From positions 23,496 to 87,495 of the forward strand of contig DATBLC010000148.1 in NCBI GenBank assembly GCA_036555515.1: 64,000 bases of DNA. Reading direction: 5' to 3'. The notes below the pieces were generated by a model. It was not told where the DNA came from, made no database searches, and saw only the letters and a list, made by a program, of their open reading frames with translations. The stretch comes from DATACQ01 sp036555515 (GTDB taxonomy: Bacteria > Desulfobacterota > Binatia > UBA9968). This document shows positions 41,147-49,600 of the stretch, piece after piece. Within the stretch, counting starts at the first letter, position 1. Every line of letters starts with the position of its first letter. A program made the translations under genes and the position numbers.

Positions 41147-42556
41147 ATGCCCACCACAGTTCCACCTAGCTACGCCTTGACCTTGACCGTCAAACACTTG
41201 ATCAAACGGGCTCCGCTCTTCATTGAGTCGGAGGCCACTGCGCAGCAAGCGGCAAAGGCGATGCAGGATGCGCGGGTAGGTTCGATCCTGGTAGGGGCGG
41301 ACCCTCCGGGGATTATCACGGATCGTGATCTCCGCGGCCGGGTTCTTGCCGAAGGCTTGAGCGGGGACACACCGGTAGAGCGGGTCATGACGCGACCGCT
41401 CAAAACCATCGCTTCCGACGCCTCCTCATTTGCGGCGCTGCGACTGATGCTGGACGAAAACCTGCACCATCTGCCGGTGGTTGAGGAAGGACACATCATC
41501 GGTGTCATCAGTGCCACTGATTTATTGGTCCAAGAGGGAAACAATCCGATTTACTTGCGATCAATCCTGGATGACCTGGAAGAGCCCGCGAATCTCCAAA
41601 ACTACGGCCAAAAAGTGGCGACGCTTGTGCAAGCTCTGTTTCTAGGAGGACTCTCCTCGCTGCACATCAGCCAGCTTGTTTCCAGCCTCAACGACACTCT
41701 TGTCAGACGCTTGGTCTATTTGGCCGAGCGCGTACTCGGTCCGCCGCCGACGCCGTTCGCTTGGATTGTTTTCGGCTCTGAAGGCCGGCTCGAACAAACC
41801 CTGCTTACGGATCAGGACAACGCGTTAATTTACAGTGATGAATCACCGTCGGCTCAGTCCTATTTTACCGCCTTCGCCCAACGCGTCGTCGACGGCTTGA
41901 TCGAAGTCGGCTTCCCGCCCTGCACCGGCGGATTCATGGCCACCAATTGGCACAAGCCGCTGGTAGAATGGCGACAGCTTTTTGAGAAGTGGCTACGGTT
42001 GCCCGAGCCGCAGGCGTTGCTGGACGCCGCAATCTTTTTCGATTTTCGCGCCGTGGCCGGAACGTTGTCGCTAGAACCGTTGGAAGAAACCGTTGCCGAA
42101 GCGAAGCCGCATAAGCTTTTTCTCTCCTATATGGCGCGGGACGCCATCAAATTTCGTCCGCCCATCGGATTTTTAAATCGGCTGCGCAGCGATGCCGGTC
42201 GCGTGGATCTAAAAAAAGGTGGTATTGGTCCTATCGTGGCGCTGGCGCGCGTCGCCGCTCTTGCCGCGGGATCCCGTGAACGGTCGACTCTCGAGCGCTT
42301 GGAAGTTGCGCAAGTTTCGGCAGAGATGCTGAGCCGGGAGGACGCAACCAATCTCGCGGAAATTTTTCCATTCCTCTTTCAGCTCCGCTTGGCCCACCAG
42401 TTGCGCTCCATAAAAGCAAACCTCCCGGTGGATCACACCGTGCATTTGGCTGATTTGTCGACCCTTGAGCGCCGCCATCTAAAGGAAGCATTTGTAACAG
42501 TCAAGCGTATCCAAGACGGGGTTCGCGCCGCCTGGCAGCTCGATCGCCTTGCCTAG
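41147..42556 (+). CDS. CBS-domain / DUF294 nucleotidyltransferase-like protein
   Basis: A 469-residue protein from ATG 41147 (a TTG at 41042 would extend it by 35 poorly conserved residues). A CBS pair occupies about residues 20-140 (R-V-G-S-I-L-V, I-I-T-D-R-D-L-R, H-H-L-P-V-V-E). A nucleotidyltransferase domain follows with G-S-E-G-R-L-E-Q-T-L-L-T-D-Q-D-N-A, then a helical C-terminal DUF294 region. Such proteins accompany DUF4212/SSS transporters and are thought to regulate them by nucleotide binding or modification. It ends the four-gene operon. Confidence 0.85.
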   Translation: MPTTVPPSYALTLTVKHLIKRAPLFIESEATAQQAAKAMQDARVGSILVGADPPGIITDRDLRGRVLAEGLSGDTPVERVMTRPLKTIASDASSFAALRLMLDENLHHLPVVEEGHIIGVISATDLLVQEGNNPIYLRSILDDLEEPANLQNYGQKVATLVQALFLGGLSSLHISQLVSSLNDTLVRRLVYLAERVLGPPPTPFAWIVFGSEGRLEQTLLTDQDNALIYSDESPSAQSYFTAFAQRVVDGLIEVGFPPCTGGFMATNWHKPLVEWRQLFEKWLRLPEPQALLDAAIFFDFRAVAGTLSLEPLEETVAEAKPHKLFLSYMARDAIKFRPPIGFLNRLRSDAGRVDLKKGGIGPIVALARVAALAAGSRERSTLERLEVAQVSAEMLSREDATNLAEIFPFLFQLRLAHQLRSIKANLPVDHTVHLADLSTLERRHLKEAFVTVKRIQDGVRAAWQLDRLA

Positions 42557-42600
42557 TTACTAACCCGGGAACTGTTAAACAGAACGAGTTTTAGAAAATT

Positions 42601-42632
42601 TATCGCGCCAAGCACGCTAAGCTCGCAAAGGC
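42601..42632. repeat. Solitary GCCAAG-type repeat end
   Basis: TCGCGCCAAGCACGCTAAGC followed by TCGCAAAGG resembles one arm of the CGCCAAGACGCCAAG family seen at 45.5-46.6 kb. No inverted partner is present nearby, so this is a decayed or solo copy at the convergent end of the symporter operon and the EEP gene. Confidence 0.55.
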
Positions 42633-42760
42633 CTCTCCCACCTCCCCGTTTTTATCAAATTCTATCTTGGCGTTCCCTTCGACTCCGCTTATGACATGCT
42701 TTGCGCGAGATACAATCTTTTCCTCTCTTCTCGTCGTCGGAAATATTCAAATATGCTTGG

Positions 42761-43582
42761 CTAGACTTTCCGACGGAATTTGGCTCGGACCGGCACATGG
42801 TCCGAGGGCTGTTCCGCAGAGGGTAAAATCGTCCGGTCATCGATCACTGGGACAGGCAGCGGTTCGGCCCGCAGTGCAGAAGAGTAAAACAAGTAGTCGA
42901 TCATCCGCGCGCGCGCATTCGCGTTGCATGTGTAAATTCCAGGCAGGTTACGATGCGAAAATTCCAATCCGGCGCTGTCCAGGAGCCCGATCGTTGCGCT
43001 CTCGGGCGTTGCGTTAAAGTCGCCGGCGATGACCCAGCCCCGGATTTCGCTTGCCATCCCTTTGTACTCGCGAAGTAATTGGCTCATTTGCCGGTAGCCT
43101 AACCGCGCTTCGGGCGCTGCGTCGGGCGGATCCCAGGTCAGATGCGTGTTGATTACGCCGATACTATCGCCGCCACCACGCAGCACCGCGACGAGCGCGA
43201 TGTTCCCGGAATCGCCCATCGCGCCGTGCCCATCGGCATAAGGGATAACATTGGCGTCAACCAGGTCGAAGACACCTTGTCGATAAAACGTCGCGCAGCC
43301 GTCCACCCTGCCGGCGCGCTTGCGCGCGTACTGTGAACCGTAGCCGAGGTGAGCCAGCCGCATGCGTAGCGCGGCAAAAACGTCGATCTCGACTTCTTGA
43401 AGGCAGATGATGTCGTCTCCAAAGCTCGCAACATGCCCGACGAGCGCGGGAACGCGCCATGCTGGATTCAACAGTAGAGACGAAGTCCGCGGGTAGCGCG
43501 CGGGATGGACATAAGCCGGGGCAAGAACGTTGTACGATGCCACCGAAAACGACGTTTTCCCATGAGGAGGATTTTGACTCAT
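42761..43582 (-). CDS. Endonuclease/exonuclease/phosphatase-family protein (CCR4-like)
   Basis: A 273-residue cytosolic EEP-fold protein. Active-site stretches are S-Y-N-V-L-A, C-L-Q-E-V-E (metal-binding Glu), T-H-L-T-W, G-D-F-N-A-T-P-E-S and S-D-H-V-P-V near the C-terminus, all in family order. The first hallmark resembles CCR4/nocturnin-type members more than exonuclease III. Possible substrates are RNA, nucleotides or phosphoesters. It lies upstream of the tpx terminator but on the same strand, with the tpx gene preceding it. Confidence 0.85.
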   Translation of the reverse strand: MSQNPPHGKTSFSVASYNVLAPAYVHPARYPRTSSLLLNPAWRVPALVGHVASFGDDIICLQEVEIDVFAALRMRLAHLGYGSQYARKRAGRVDGCATFYRQGVFDLVDANVIPYADGHGAMGDSGNIALVAVLRGGGDSIGVINTHLTWDPPDAAPEARLGYRQMSQLLREYKGMASEIRGWVIAGDFNATPESATIGLLDSAGLEFSHRNLPGIYTCNANARARMIDYLFYSSALRAEPLPVPVIDDRTILPSAEQPSDHVPVRAKFRRKV

Positions 43583-43609
43583 GTCTAGGCCTACAGGGCA
43601 AAAAAATGA

Positions 43610-43643
43610 GAAGGCCCGGACTATTTTTCAAATCCAGGCCTTC
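43610..43643 (-). terminator. Intrinsic terminator of tpx
   Basis: On the minus strand GAAGGCCTGGA (43643-43633) pairs with TCCGGGCCTTC (43620-43610) with one mismatch, followed by CTCATTTTTTTG. It lies 29 bases past the thiol peroxidase stop codon and would end that transcript before the EEP gene. Confidence 0.8.
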
Positions 43644-43671
43644 ACAATGGAGCTGAGCAATCCAGTTGGAG

Positions 43672-44175
43672 CTATTTTGCGGCCGCGAGCGCGGCGTCGT
43701 AGTTGGGATGCTCGCCGATGCTGCCGACGTACTCGACGTGTTTGAGCTTGTTGTCGGCGCCGATGACGAACACTGCGCGCGCCAACACGCGATCGAGCGG
43801 CCCGCCGGAGACGAGAACGCCGTAGTTTTTGCCGAAAGACGCTTCCCGGTGGTCGCTGGCGGTGATAACCTTGTCCACGTTTGCGGCGCCGCACCAGCGT
43901 TTTTGTGCAAACGGCAAGTCCATGCTGACACAGACGATTTCAACGTTCGGAAGCTTGCTCGCCTCCTCATTGAATCTTTTAGTCTCCAGGTCGCACACCG
44001 GCGTATCGAGCGAAGGGACCGTTGCGATGATGCGCGTTTTACCCGCCCCGCTCGCCAAGGTATAGTCGCCCATGTCGGCGCTTTTTTGAACTTTGAAGTC
44101 CGGCGCCGATTGGCCGACCGCTACCTCGTTACCGAGCAGAGTCAACGTGTTGTCTTTGAATTTCACTGTAGCCAT
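43672..44175 (-). CDS. tpx: Thiol peroxidase (atypical 2-Cys peroxiredoxin)
   Basis: A 167-residue peroxiredoxin of standard Tpx length. Peroxidatic Cys61 lies in S-L-D-T-P-V-C-D and resolving Cys95 in R-W-C-G-A, the Tpx arrangement. It reduces hydrogen peroxide and alkyl hydroperoxides using thioredoxin, in the cytoplasm or periplasm; no signal peptide is seen here. ATG 44175 has AAAGGAGGAT upstream. Its own terminator follows. Confidence 0.95.
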   Translation of the reverse strand: MATVKFKDNTLTLLGNEVAVGQSAPDFKVQKSADMGDYTLASGAGKTRIIATVPSLDTPVCDLETKRFNEEASKLPNVEIVCVSMDLPFAQKRWCGAANVDKVITASDHREASFGKNYGVLVSGGPLDRVLARAVFVIGADNKLKHVEYVGSIGEHPNYDAALAAAK

Positions 44176-44328
44176 ACCGTATCCTCCTTTTTTAGGTTAA
44201 TGGGCCCAGAACCAGCCTCTTTTAGGCGCTCACTAAGCATGGGCCTATCAAGAGTTCGGACCGTTAGCAAATGTTAGTGATACCGCGCGCTCGAACGAAC
44301 ACGATTTACGATCACGTTACACGCCAAA

Positions 44329-45444
44329 TTAGACTTTTAGTCGCACAATATTGTATGCAGCGACGGGGCGGTGAAAACCTTTGAGGATTAGCTCGCCCGT
44401 GGTTTCGGTTTCGAACATCTCTTCAACCCTAACCGCCACGCGCTGGGAAACGAGGATCTCTCCGGGCTTCGCCTCGCCGCAGAGACGCGCCGCGAGGTTG
44501 GGAACCGTGCCGATCGCGCCATATTCCCATCGTCCCTCGAAGCCGATGGCGCCGATGGTGGCATAGCCTTGAGCGATGCCGACCCCGAAGTCTAGTTCGT
44601 GGCCCAGCTTTCGCCACTTTACGCGGAGTTGTTTCACTCCCTCGCGCATCGCCAGCGCCATGCGCACCGCGCGCTCCGCGGCGTCCTCGATGGGTACCGG
44701 GTCGTTAAAGAAAATCATCATGCCGTCGCCGGCAAAATGCTCCAAGGTTCCTTCATACTCAATAATCAACTTTCCCATGGCGGCGTGATACTCGCGCAAG
44801 ATTTCCATGACTTCCTCGGGCTCGGCGCTTTCGGCAAAGGCGGTGAAACCGCGCAGATCCAGATAAACCACTGTCAGCTCGCGCCGGTGGGGTTTGAGCG
44901 GGTCGTCGGCGCCGCCGCTGACGATCAGATCCGCGAGCTGCGGGGAAAAAAATCGTTTTAACCGTCCGAGTCGTTCCAACTGCTGAACCTGCTCCTGAAC
45001 ACAAACCTCCAAATTCTTGTTCCACTCGGAAAGCTCCATAGCTTGGGCCTGAATGGTGTCGTGCATCTCTTTGATTCGCAGCAGGGACTTCACGCGCGCG
45101 ATAAGTTCCGCTTGATTGATCGGCTTCGTCAGAAAATCGTCCGCGCCCGCCTCGATGCCTTTGACGCGCTCCGCGCCGGGATCGAGCGCCGTCACCATGA
45201 CTACTGGGAGAATTTCCGTCACCGGGTTTTCACGAATCTTGCGGCAGACCTCATAACCGCTCATCTCCGGCATGACAACATCGAGCAGGACCAAATCCGG
45301 CCGGGCTGTCTCGACCTTTTCTAACGCTTCTTGTCCAGATGCCGCCGTCACGACAGCATATCCCTTGACGGTCAGCAGATCGGCCAGGAGCTTGACGTTC
45401 CTGGACGTGTCATCGACGACAAGGATTTTTGCCGGTGTATTCAC
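44329..45444 (-). CDS. Response regulator with class III adenylate/guanylate cyclase output
   Basis: A 371-residue protein: receiver (residues 1-125, Asp55 in V-L-L-D-V-V-M-P), a coiled linker (130-175), and a cyclase domain (185-365). Metal-binding V-Y-L-D-L-R-G-F-T, F-A-G-D-G-M-M and transition-state N-L-A-A-R-L are present, so it should be active. It makes cyclic nucleotide when phosphorylated. The adjacent giant GAF kinase is the likely donor. The CNBD exporter at 22.9 kb is a possible but distant cAMP target. Confidence 0.93.
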   Translation of the reverse strand: MNTPAKILVVDDTSRNVKLLADLLTVKGYAVVTAASGQEALEKVETARPDLVLLDVVMPEMSGYEVCRKIRENPVTEILPVVMVTALDPGAERVKGIEAGADDFLTKPINQAELIARVKSLLRIKEMHDTIQAQAMELSEWNKNLEVCVQEQVQQLERLGRLKRFFSPQLADLIVSGGADDPLKPHRRELTVVYLDLRGFTAFAESAEPEEVMEILREYHAAMGKLIIEYEGTLEHFAGDGMMIFFNDPVPIEDAAERAVRMALAMREGVKQLRVKWRKLGHELDFGVGIAQGYATIGAIGFEGRWEYGAIGTVPNLAARLCGEAKPGEILVSQRVAVRVEEMFETETTGELILKGFHRPVAAYNIVRLKV

Positions 45445-45503
45445 GCTTGAATGCCGTCAGGGGTCATCGGCGAAGGGTAATGTGTTCGGATCTCAGAATT
45501 ATC

Positions 45504-45598
45504 TCTCGCCAAGACGCCAAGTCGCAAAGTTGGGCCGTGAGAACTCCGAATTTTCCGCTACGTCCGTACTTAGCGCCTTTGCGCCTTTGCGAGAGAAA
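45504..45598. repeat. MITE-like inverted repeat, CGCCAAGACGCCAAG family, copy 1
   Basis: TCTCGCCAAGACGCCAAGTC at the left and CTTAGCGCCTTTGCGCCTTT at the right are imperfect inverted arms of about 27 bases enclosing 40 bases. It lies between the cyclase start and the next receiver gene. Related elements are at 46024-46482 and 46505-46604. Confidence 0.8.
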
Positions 45599-45626
45599 CT
45601 CTTATTTCCGATCTCCTTACCCCTCG

Positions 45627-46007
45627 CTACTTACTACTCACCTGAAGAACCCGTTCCACTTCGCCGAGAAAATCTTTCAAGCTGATCGGCTTTGTCTGAT
45701 AGCCGTCGAACCCCTCGGCCAACATGGTTTGCCGGCTGTGCGTCATGGCCGACGCTGTGATTGCGATGACCGGAATGCTTTTCGTTTTTGCATCGGCTCG
45801 GAGCTGCTTCAAAGCCGCGATCCCATCCATTCCAGGGAGCTGGATGTCCATCAGAACGAGGGCGGGAGATTGGCTTCTCGCCAGCTCCAGCCCTTCCTCG
45901 GCCGTTTCACTCTCGATGGTCTTGTAGCCCTTGACCTGTAGCACATCGCGGCAAAGCTTGCGGTTCTTCTCATTATCCTCGATGATCAGTATAAGTTCGT
46001 TAGCCAT
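45627..46007 (-). CDS. Single-domain response regulator (DivK-like)
   Basis: A 126-residue receiver with E10-D11, Asp54 in V-L-M-D-I-Q-L-P-G-M-D-G, the Thr/Ser in I-T-A-S-A-M and Lys in T-K-P-I, the pattern of DivK/PleD-type receivers. There is no output domain. It lies between the cyclase regulator and the nine-GAF kinase, and likely shuttles phosphoryl groups in the same pathway. Confidence 0.93.
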   Translation of the reverse strand: MANELILIIEDNEKNRKLCRDVLQVKGYKTIESETAEEGLELARSQSPALVLMDIQLPGMDGIAALKQLRADAKTKSIPVIAITASAMTHSRQTMLAEGFDGYQTKPISLKDFLGEVERVLQVSSK

Positions 46008-46023
46008 AAATTCCCGGATTATT

Positions 46024-46482
46024 CTCCCGCAAAGGCGCTAAGGCGCAAAGTGTTGAAGGCAAAATCAATCGTCTAGTCCATTCACCACGCGCACGATAGC
46101 GCGCTTCATTAGGGGTTCACCAAATTTCAGCAAAAAACCAAGCTTAGAGCCTCTTAATCGAAGGTAGGTTTGCACCTGTTTCTTATGAGCCTCACCAACC
46201 TGTTCAACGGACTTTAACTCAACAATAACTTTATCCTCTACGATAAGGTCGGCCCGGAATGCCGCGTCGAATATCATCTCTTTATAGCGGATTGAGACCG
46301 GCACCTGCCGACTGACACGAAGGCCCCGTCGTTGTAATTCATGGGCCAACACTATTTCGTAAACCGACTCAAGCAAACCAGGCCCCAGCTCTCGATGCAC
46401 CGCAAGCGCCGTATCAACAACTATTGTCCCAATTTCATTCTCCGTCATAACCTTAGCGTCTTTGCGCCTTTGCGGGAGAAAG
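46024..46482. mobile_element. CGCCAAG-family inverted element carrying a GxxExxY gene, copy 2
   Basis: The left arm CTCCCGCAAAGGCGCTAAGG at 46024-46050 and right arm CTTAGCGTCTTTGCGCCTTT at 46452-46482 are inverted, and the GxxExxY gene (46065-46448) fills the interior. The arms lie 15 bases beyond its stop and 3 bases before its start. No transposase is seen. The same arms without cargo form the neighbouring copies, so the arrangement looks like a cassette. Confidence 0.6.
46065..46448 (-). CDS. GxxExxY protein (PD-(D/E)xK-like)
   Basis: A 127-residue protein of the GxxExxY family, named for G-P-G-L-L-E-S-V-Y. D-L-I-V-E-D-K-V-I-V-E-L-K-S-V is the core of a PD-(D/E)xK nuclease-like fold (Asp, Glu, Lys). 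No activity has been proven that I know of. I chose ATG 46448; the frame can be extended 22 codons upstream, but that part is translated repeat arm (Q-R-R-K-D-A-K). The gene is enclosed between inverted repeat arms. Confidence 0.88.
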   Translation of the reverse strand: MTENEIGTIVVDTALAVHRELGPGLLESVYEIVLAHELQRRGLRVSRQVPVSIRYKEMIFDAAFRADLIVEDKVIVELKSVEQVGEAHKKQVQTYLRLRGSKLGFLLKFGEPLMKRAIVRVVNGLDD

Positions 46483-46504
46483 TCTTCTCCGGATCCGGAT
46501 TTGT

Positions 46505-46604
46505 CTCCCGCCAAGACGCCAAGGCGCTAAGCTTAAGAAACGCTCCGGACAATAATTCTTATCGATCTCTTCTAACTTGGCGTCTTTGCGCCTTTGCGGG
46601 AAAA
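46505..46604. repeat. MITE-like inverted repeat, CGCCAAGACGCCAAG family, copy 3
   Basis: TCTCCCGCCAAGACGCCAAGG on the left (46505-46532) and CTTGGCGTCTTTGCGCCTTT on the right (46576-46604) are inverted arms of 28 bases with 43 between. It ends six bases before the stop codon of the nine-GAF kinase. It has no cargo. Confidence 0.8.
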
Positions 46605-46609
46605 TATTC

Positions 46610-49600
46610 TTATCCGATCGGCAGCGTGAATGTGAACTTACTTCCTTTACCGGGTTGGCTTTCCACCCAGATTTTCCCGCCGTGCATTTCGACGAATTTT
46701 TTCGTCAACGTCAAACCCAGTCCGGTGCCTTCGCGCTTTTGCGCATAGTCCCTTCCTACTTGGCGAAATTCTTCAAAGATCCTTTCCTGGTCTTCCGGTG
46801 CGATGCCTATCCCGTTGTCGCTCACCGAGATCTCCACCGCGCCATCGGCAAGCGCGGCGTCGACGTCGACGCGCCCGCCCTCGGGCGTAAATTTCACCGC
46901 GTTGGAAAGAAGATTGAGGAGGATTTGCTTGATCTTCCGCTCGTCGCCTTGGAATTCGCCAACCCGCGCGTCGACGCTCTGATGGATTTTGATGCCGTGG
47001 CGCATCGCGCGCTCCCTTATTAAAGTGAGTGCGTTATCGATCGCCATAGGCAAGTCAAATTTCGCCAATTCCAACTCCATCCGCCCGGCCTCGACTTTGG
47101 AAAGATCGAGGATGTCATTGATGAGCGACAGAAGATGGCGCCCGGAAGAAAGAATGTCGTCGGTGTATTCGGCTTGTTTCTCATTCAACTCGCCAAACAT
47201 TCTCTCTCCCAGGACTTCGGAGAAACCGATGATCGCGTTCAGCGGCGTGCGCAATTCATGGGACATGTTGGCGAGGAATTCAGACTTGTGGCGATTGGCG
47301 GCTTCGAGTTGCTTGCCTTTTTCTTCGATCTCGCGGAACAGCCGCGCATTCTGGATGGCCAAAACTGACTGCGTGGCAAAGGTCTGGAGAAGATTCACTA
47401 CCTCCGGCGTAAAACTTCCGGGCGTCCGTCTGAAGATTGAAAGCCCGCCCATGATTCGTTCCTCGCGCAGCAGTGGCACCGCCAGAAGAGAACGATAACC
47501 CAGCCGCCTAAGCAAAGGCCGTAGCCTCTTACCGGCGTATTCCATCTCGTTCTGTAGATCGGGAACTTCGACCGGAGTGCGACTCTCAGCCGCGCGGCCC
47601 ACCGTTCCGCCACCCATCTCGATGGGGTTGGCACGCAGCGCTTCGATTAACTCCTTCTCGATTTGGTGGCTGCCTCTGAGCTCGAATTTTTGGCTGCTCT
47701 CGTCGAACTCGTAAATCGTTCCGCCGTTAGCACCACTTAATTGAACAGCGTGGGCGGCGATACGCGTGAGTACGGTTTCCAGATCCAGCGTCGAGCTGAC
47801 CGCTTGACCTACTTCACCTAGTGCCTGAAGTTCTCCCACCGATCGCGCCAGCTCGCGGGTACGGGCCTCGAGCTCTTGGAAGAGCCGCACATTCTCAATG
47901 GCAATTACGGCTTGGTCGGCGAACGTCTTAAGAAGCGCGATTTGCTTCTCGGAGAAGGGGCGGACTTCCATACGGCGGATAAGGATCGCCCCGATCGCCA
48001 CTCCTTCCCGAAGTAACGGTGTTGCCAAAGCGGTCCGCACACCGGCTTGATGCGCGAATGCCGCGCTTTCGGGAAATTCACTCAGAACATTAGAACTGCG
48101 GGTGTCGTGAATATGCACCACATCTCGATCCAGCATGGCTCTGCCGGCAAAATAACCGCGGCTTAAAGGTCTAACCGTTTGACGCTCAAGCACAGGGAGT
48201 GTTCCGTATGACGCGACGGGTTTAAAAAGGTCCTGATCCATGCGAAAAATTACCGCATCGGTCGCCTCGCAGAGCCGCGCAGCGTTTTCCGCGACCACAT
48301 CTAGGACCGGTTGGATATCCGTCGGCGAGCTAGCGATGACCCGGAGGATCTCACTCGTCGCCGTCTGCTGCTCCAACGCTTCCGTTAACTCTCGGTTGCG
48401 TGACTGGAGTTCATTAAACAGCCGAACGTTTTCAATAGCGATCACGGCCTGGTCGGCGAAGGTTTTGATAAGTGCAATCTGGCTGTCCGTGAAGGGCTTT
48501 ACCTCGCGCCTCCACATGGCAAGTGCTCCAATCGGAGCGCCTTCTCGCAAGAGGGGCATCGCAAGGACGGTTCGATAGCCGAGTGCCTTTTGCGCGCCTA
48601 CGAAGACATAGTCAGGATCCTCGCGAACGTCTTTGATATGGATGACGTTGCATTCTAGGATTGCTCGCCCAACGGAGCTACCCCTCGTTGCGGGAGCTGG
48701 AAATCGCTGCTCTGTTTGTTCCAGCTGTTCGGGCGTCATATTTTTGTGAGCTTCAACTGTAATGAGCTGACCGTCAAAACGGTGCACCGTACCAAACGAC
48801 GCATCGCAGAGCCTCGTGGCGCTCTGCACGATCACGTCAAACACCGGTTGCACGTCCGTGGGTGAACTACTGATGACTCGCAGAACTTCGCTCGTGGCGG
48901 TTTGCTGTTCCAGGGCCTCGGTGAGGTCGCGGTTGCGCGCCTGTAATTCTTTAAATAGCCGAACGTTCTCAATCGCGATGACTGCCTGGTCGGAAAAAGT
49001 CTTGAGAAGGGCGATCTGCTTTACTGTAAAGGGTCGCACTCCCTCGCGGCGAATGTGGATCGCACCAATCGCCTCAGATCCGCGAATAAGCGGCACCGCC
49101 AATGCGCTGCCGACGCCTGTTCGTTGCGCCGTATCTCGAACGTCAGGAAATTCTGTTTCGATGACGGCACTTTGGTCAGGAATGTGAACGACCTCTCGAT
49201 CTACAACCGCGCGCCCGCCTGGCGAACGGCGGTTGATCGGTCGTTCCGCCGCGACATCCGGCACGGGTCCAAAGTGGGCCGCAGTTCGGAGCACGTTCCC
49301 CTCGACCAGCCGCATGACGGCATCATTCGACCCGCAAACCTTAGCCGCGTTCTCCGCGATTACGTCCATCACGGGCTGGATATCTGTCGGTGAATCCGCA
49401 ATGACCTGGAGAATTTCACTCGTCGCGGTTTGCTGCTCCAATGATTCCTTAAGCTCTTGAAACAGACGGACGTTCTCAATGGCAATGACTGCCTGGTCCG
49501 CAAAGGTTTTAAGAAGGGCGATCTGCTTATCAGTAAATGGACCAGGTTGTGGTCGGTTTACTCCGACGGCTCCGATGGGACGTCCTTCGCGGAGCAAGGG

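Noticed and set aside
46024..46604. CRISPR-like appearance of the repeated CGCCAAG words
   Set aside because: The units are inverted, unequal in spacing and enclose genes; there are no uniform spacers and no cas genes.
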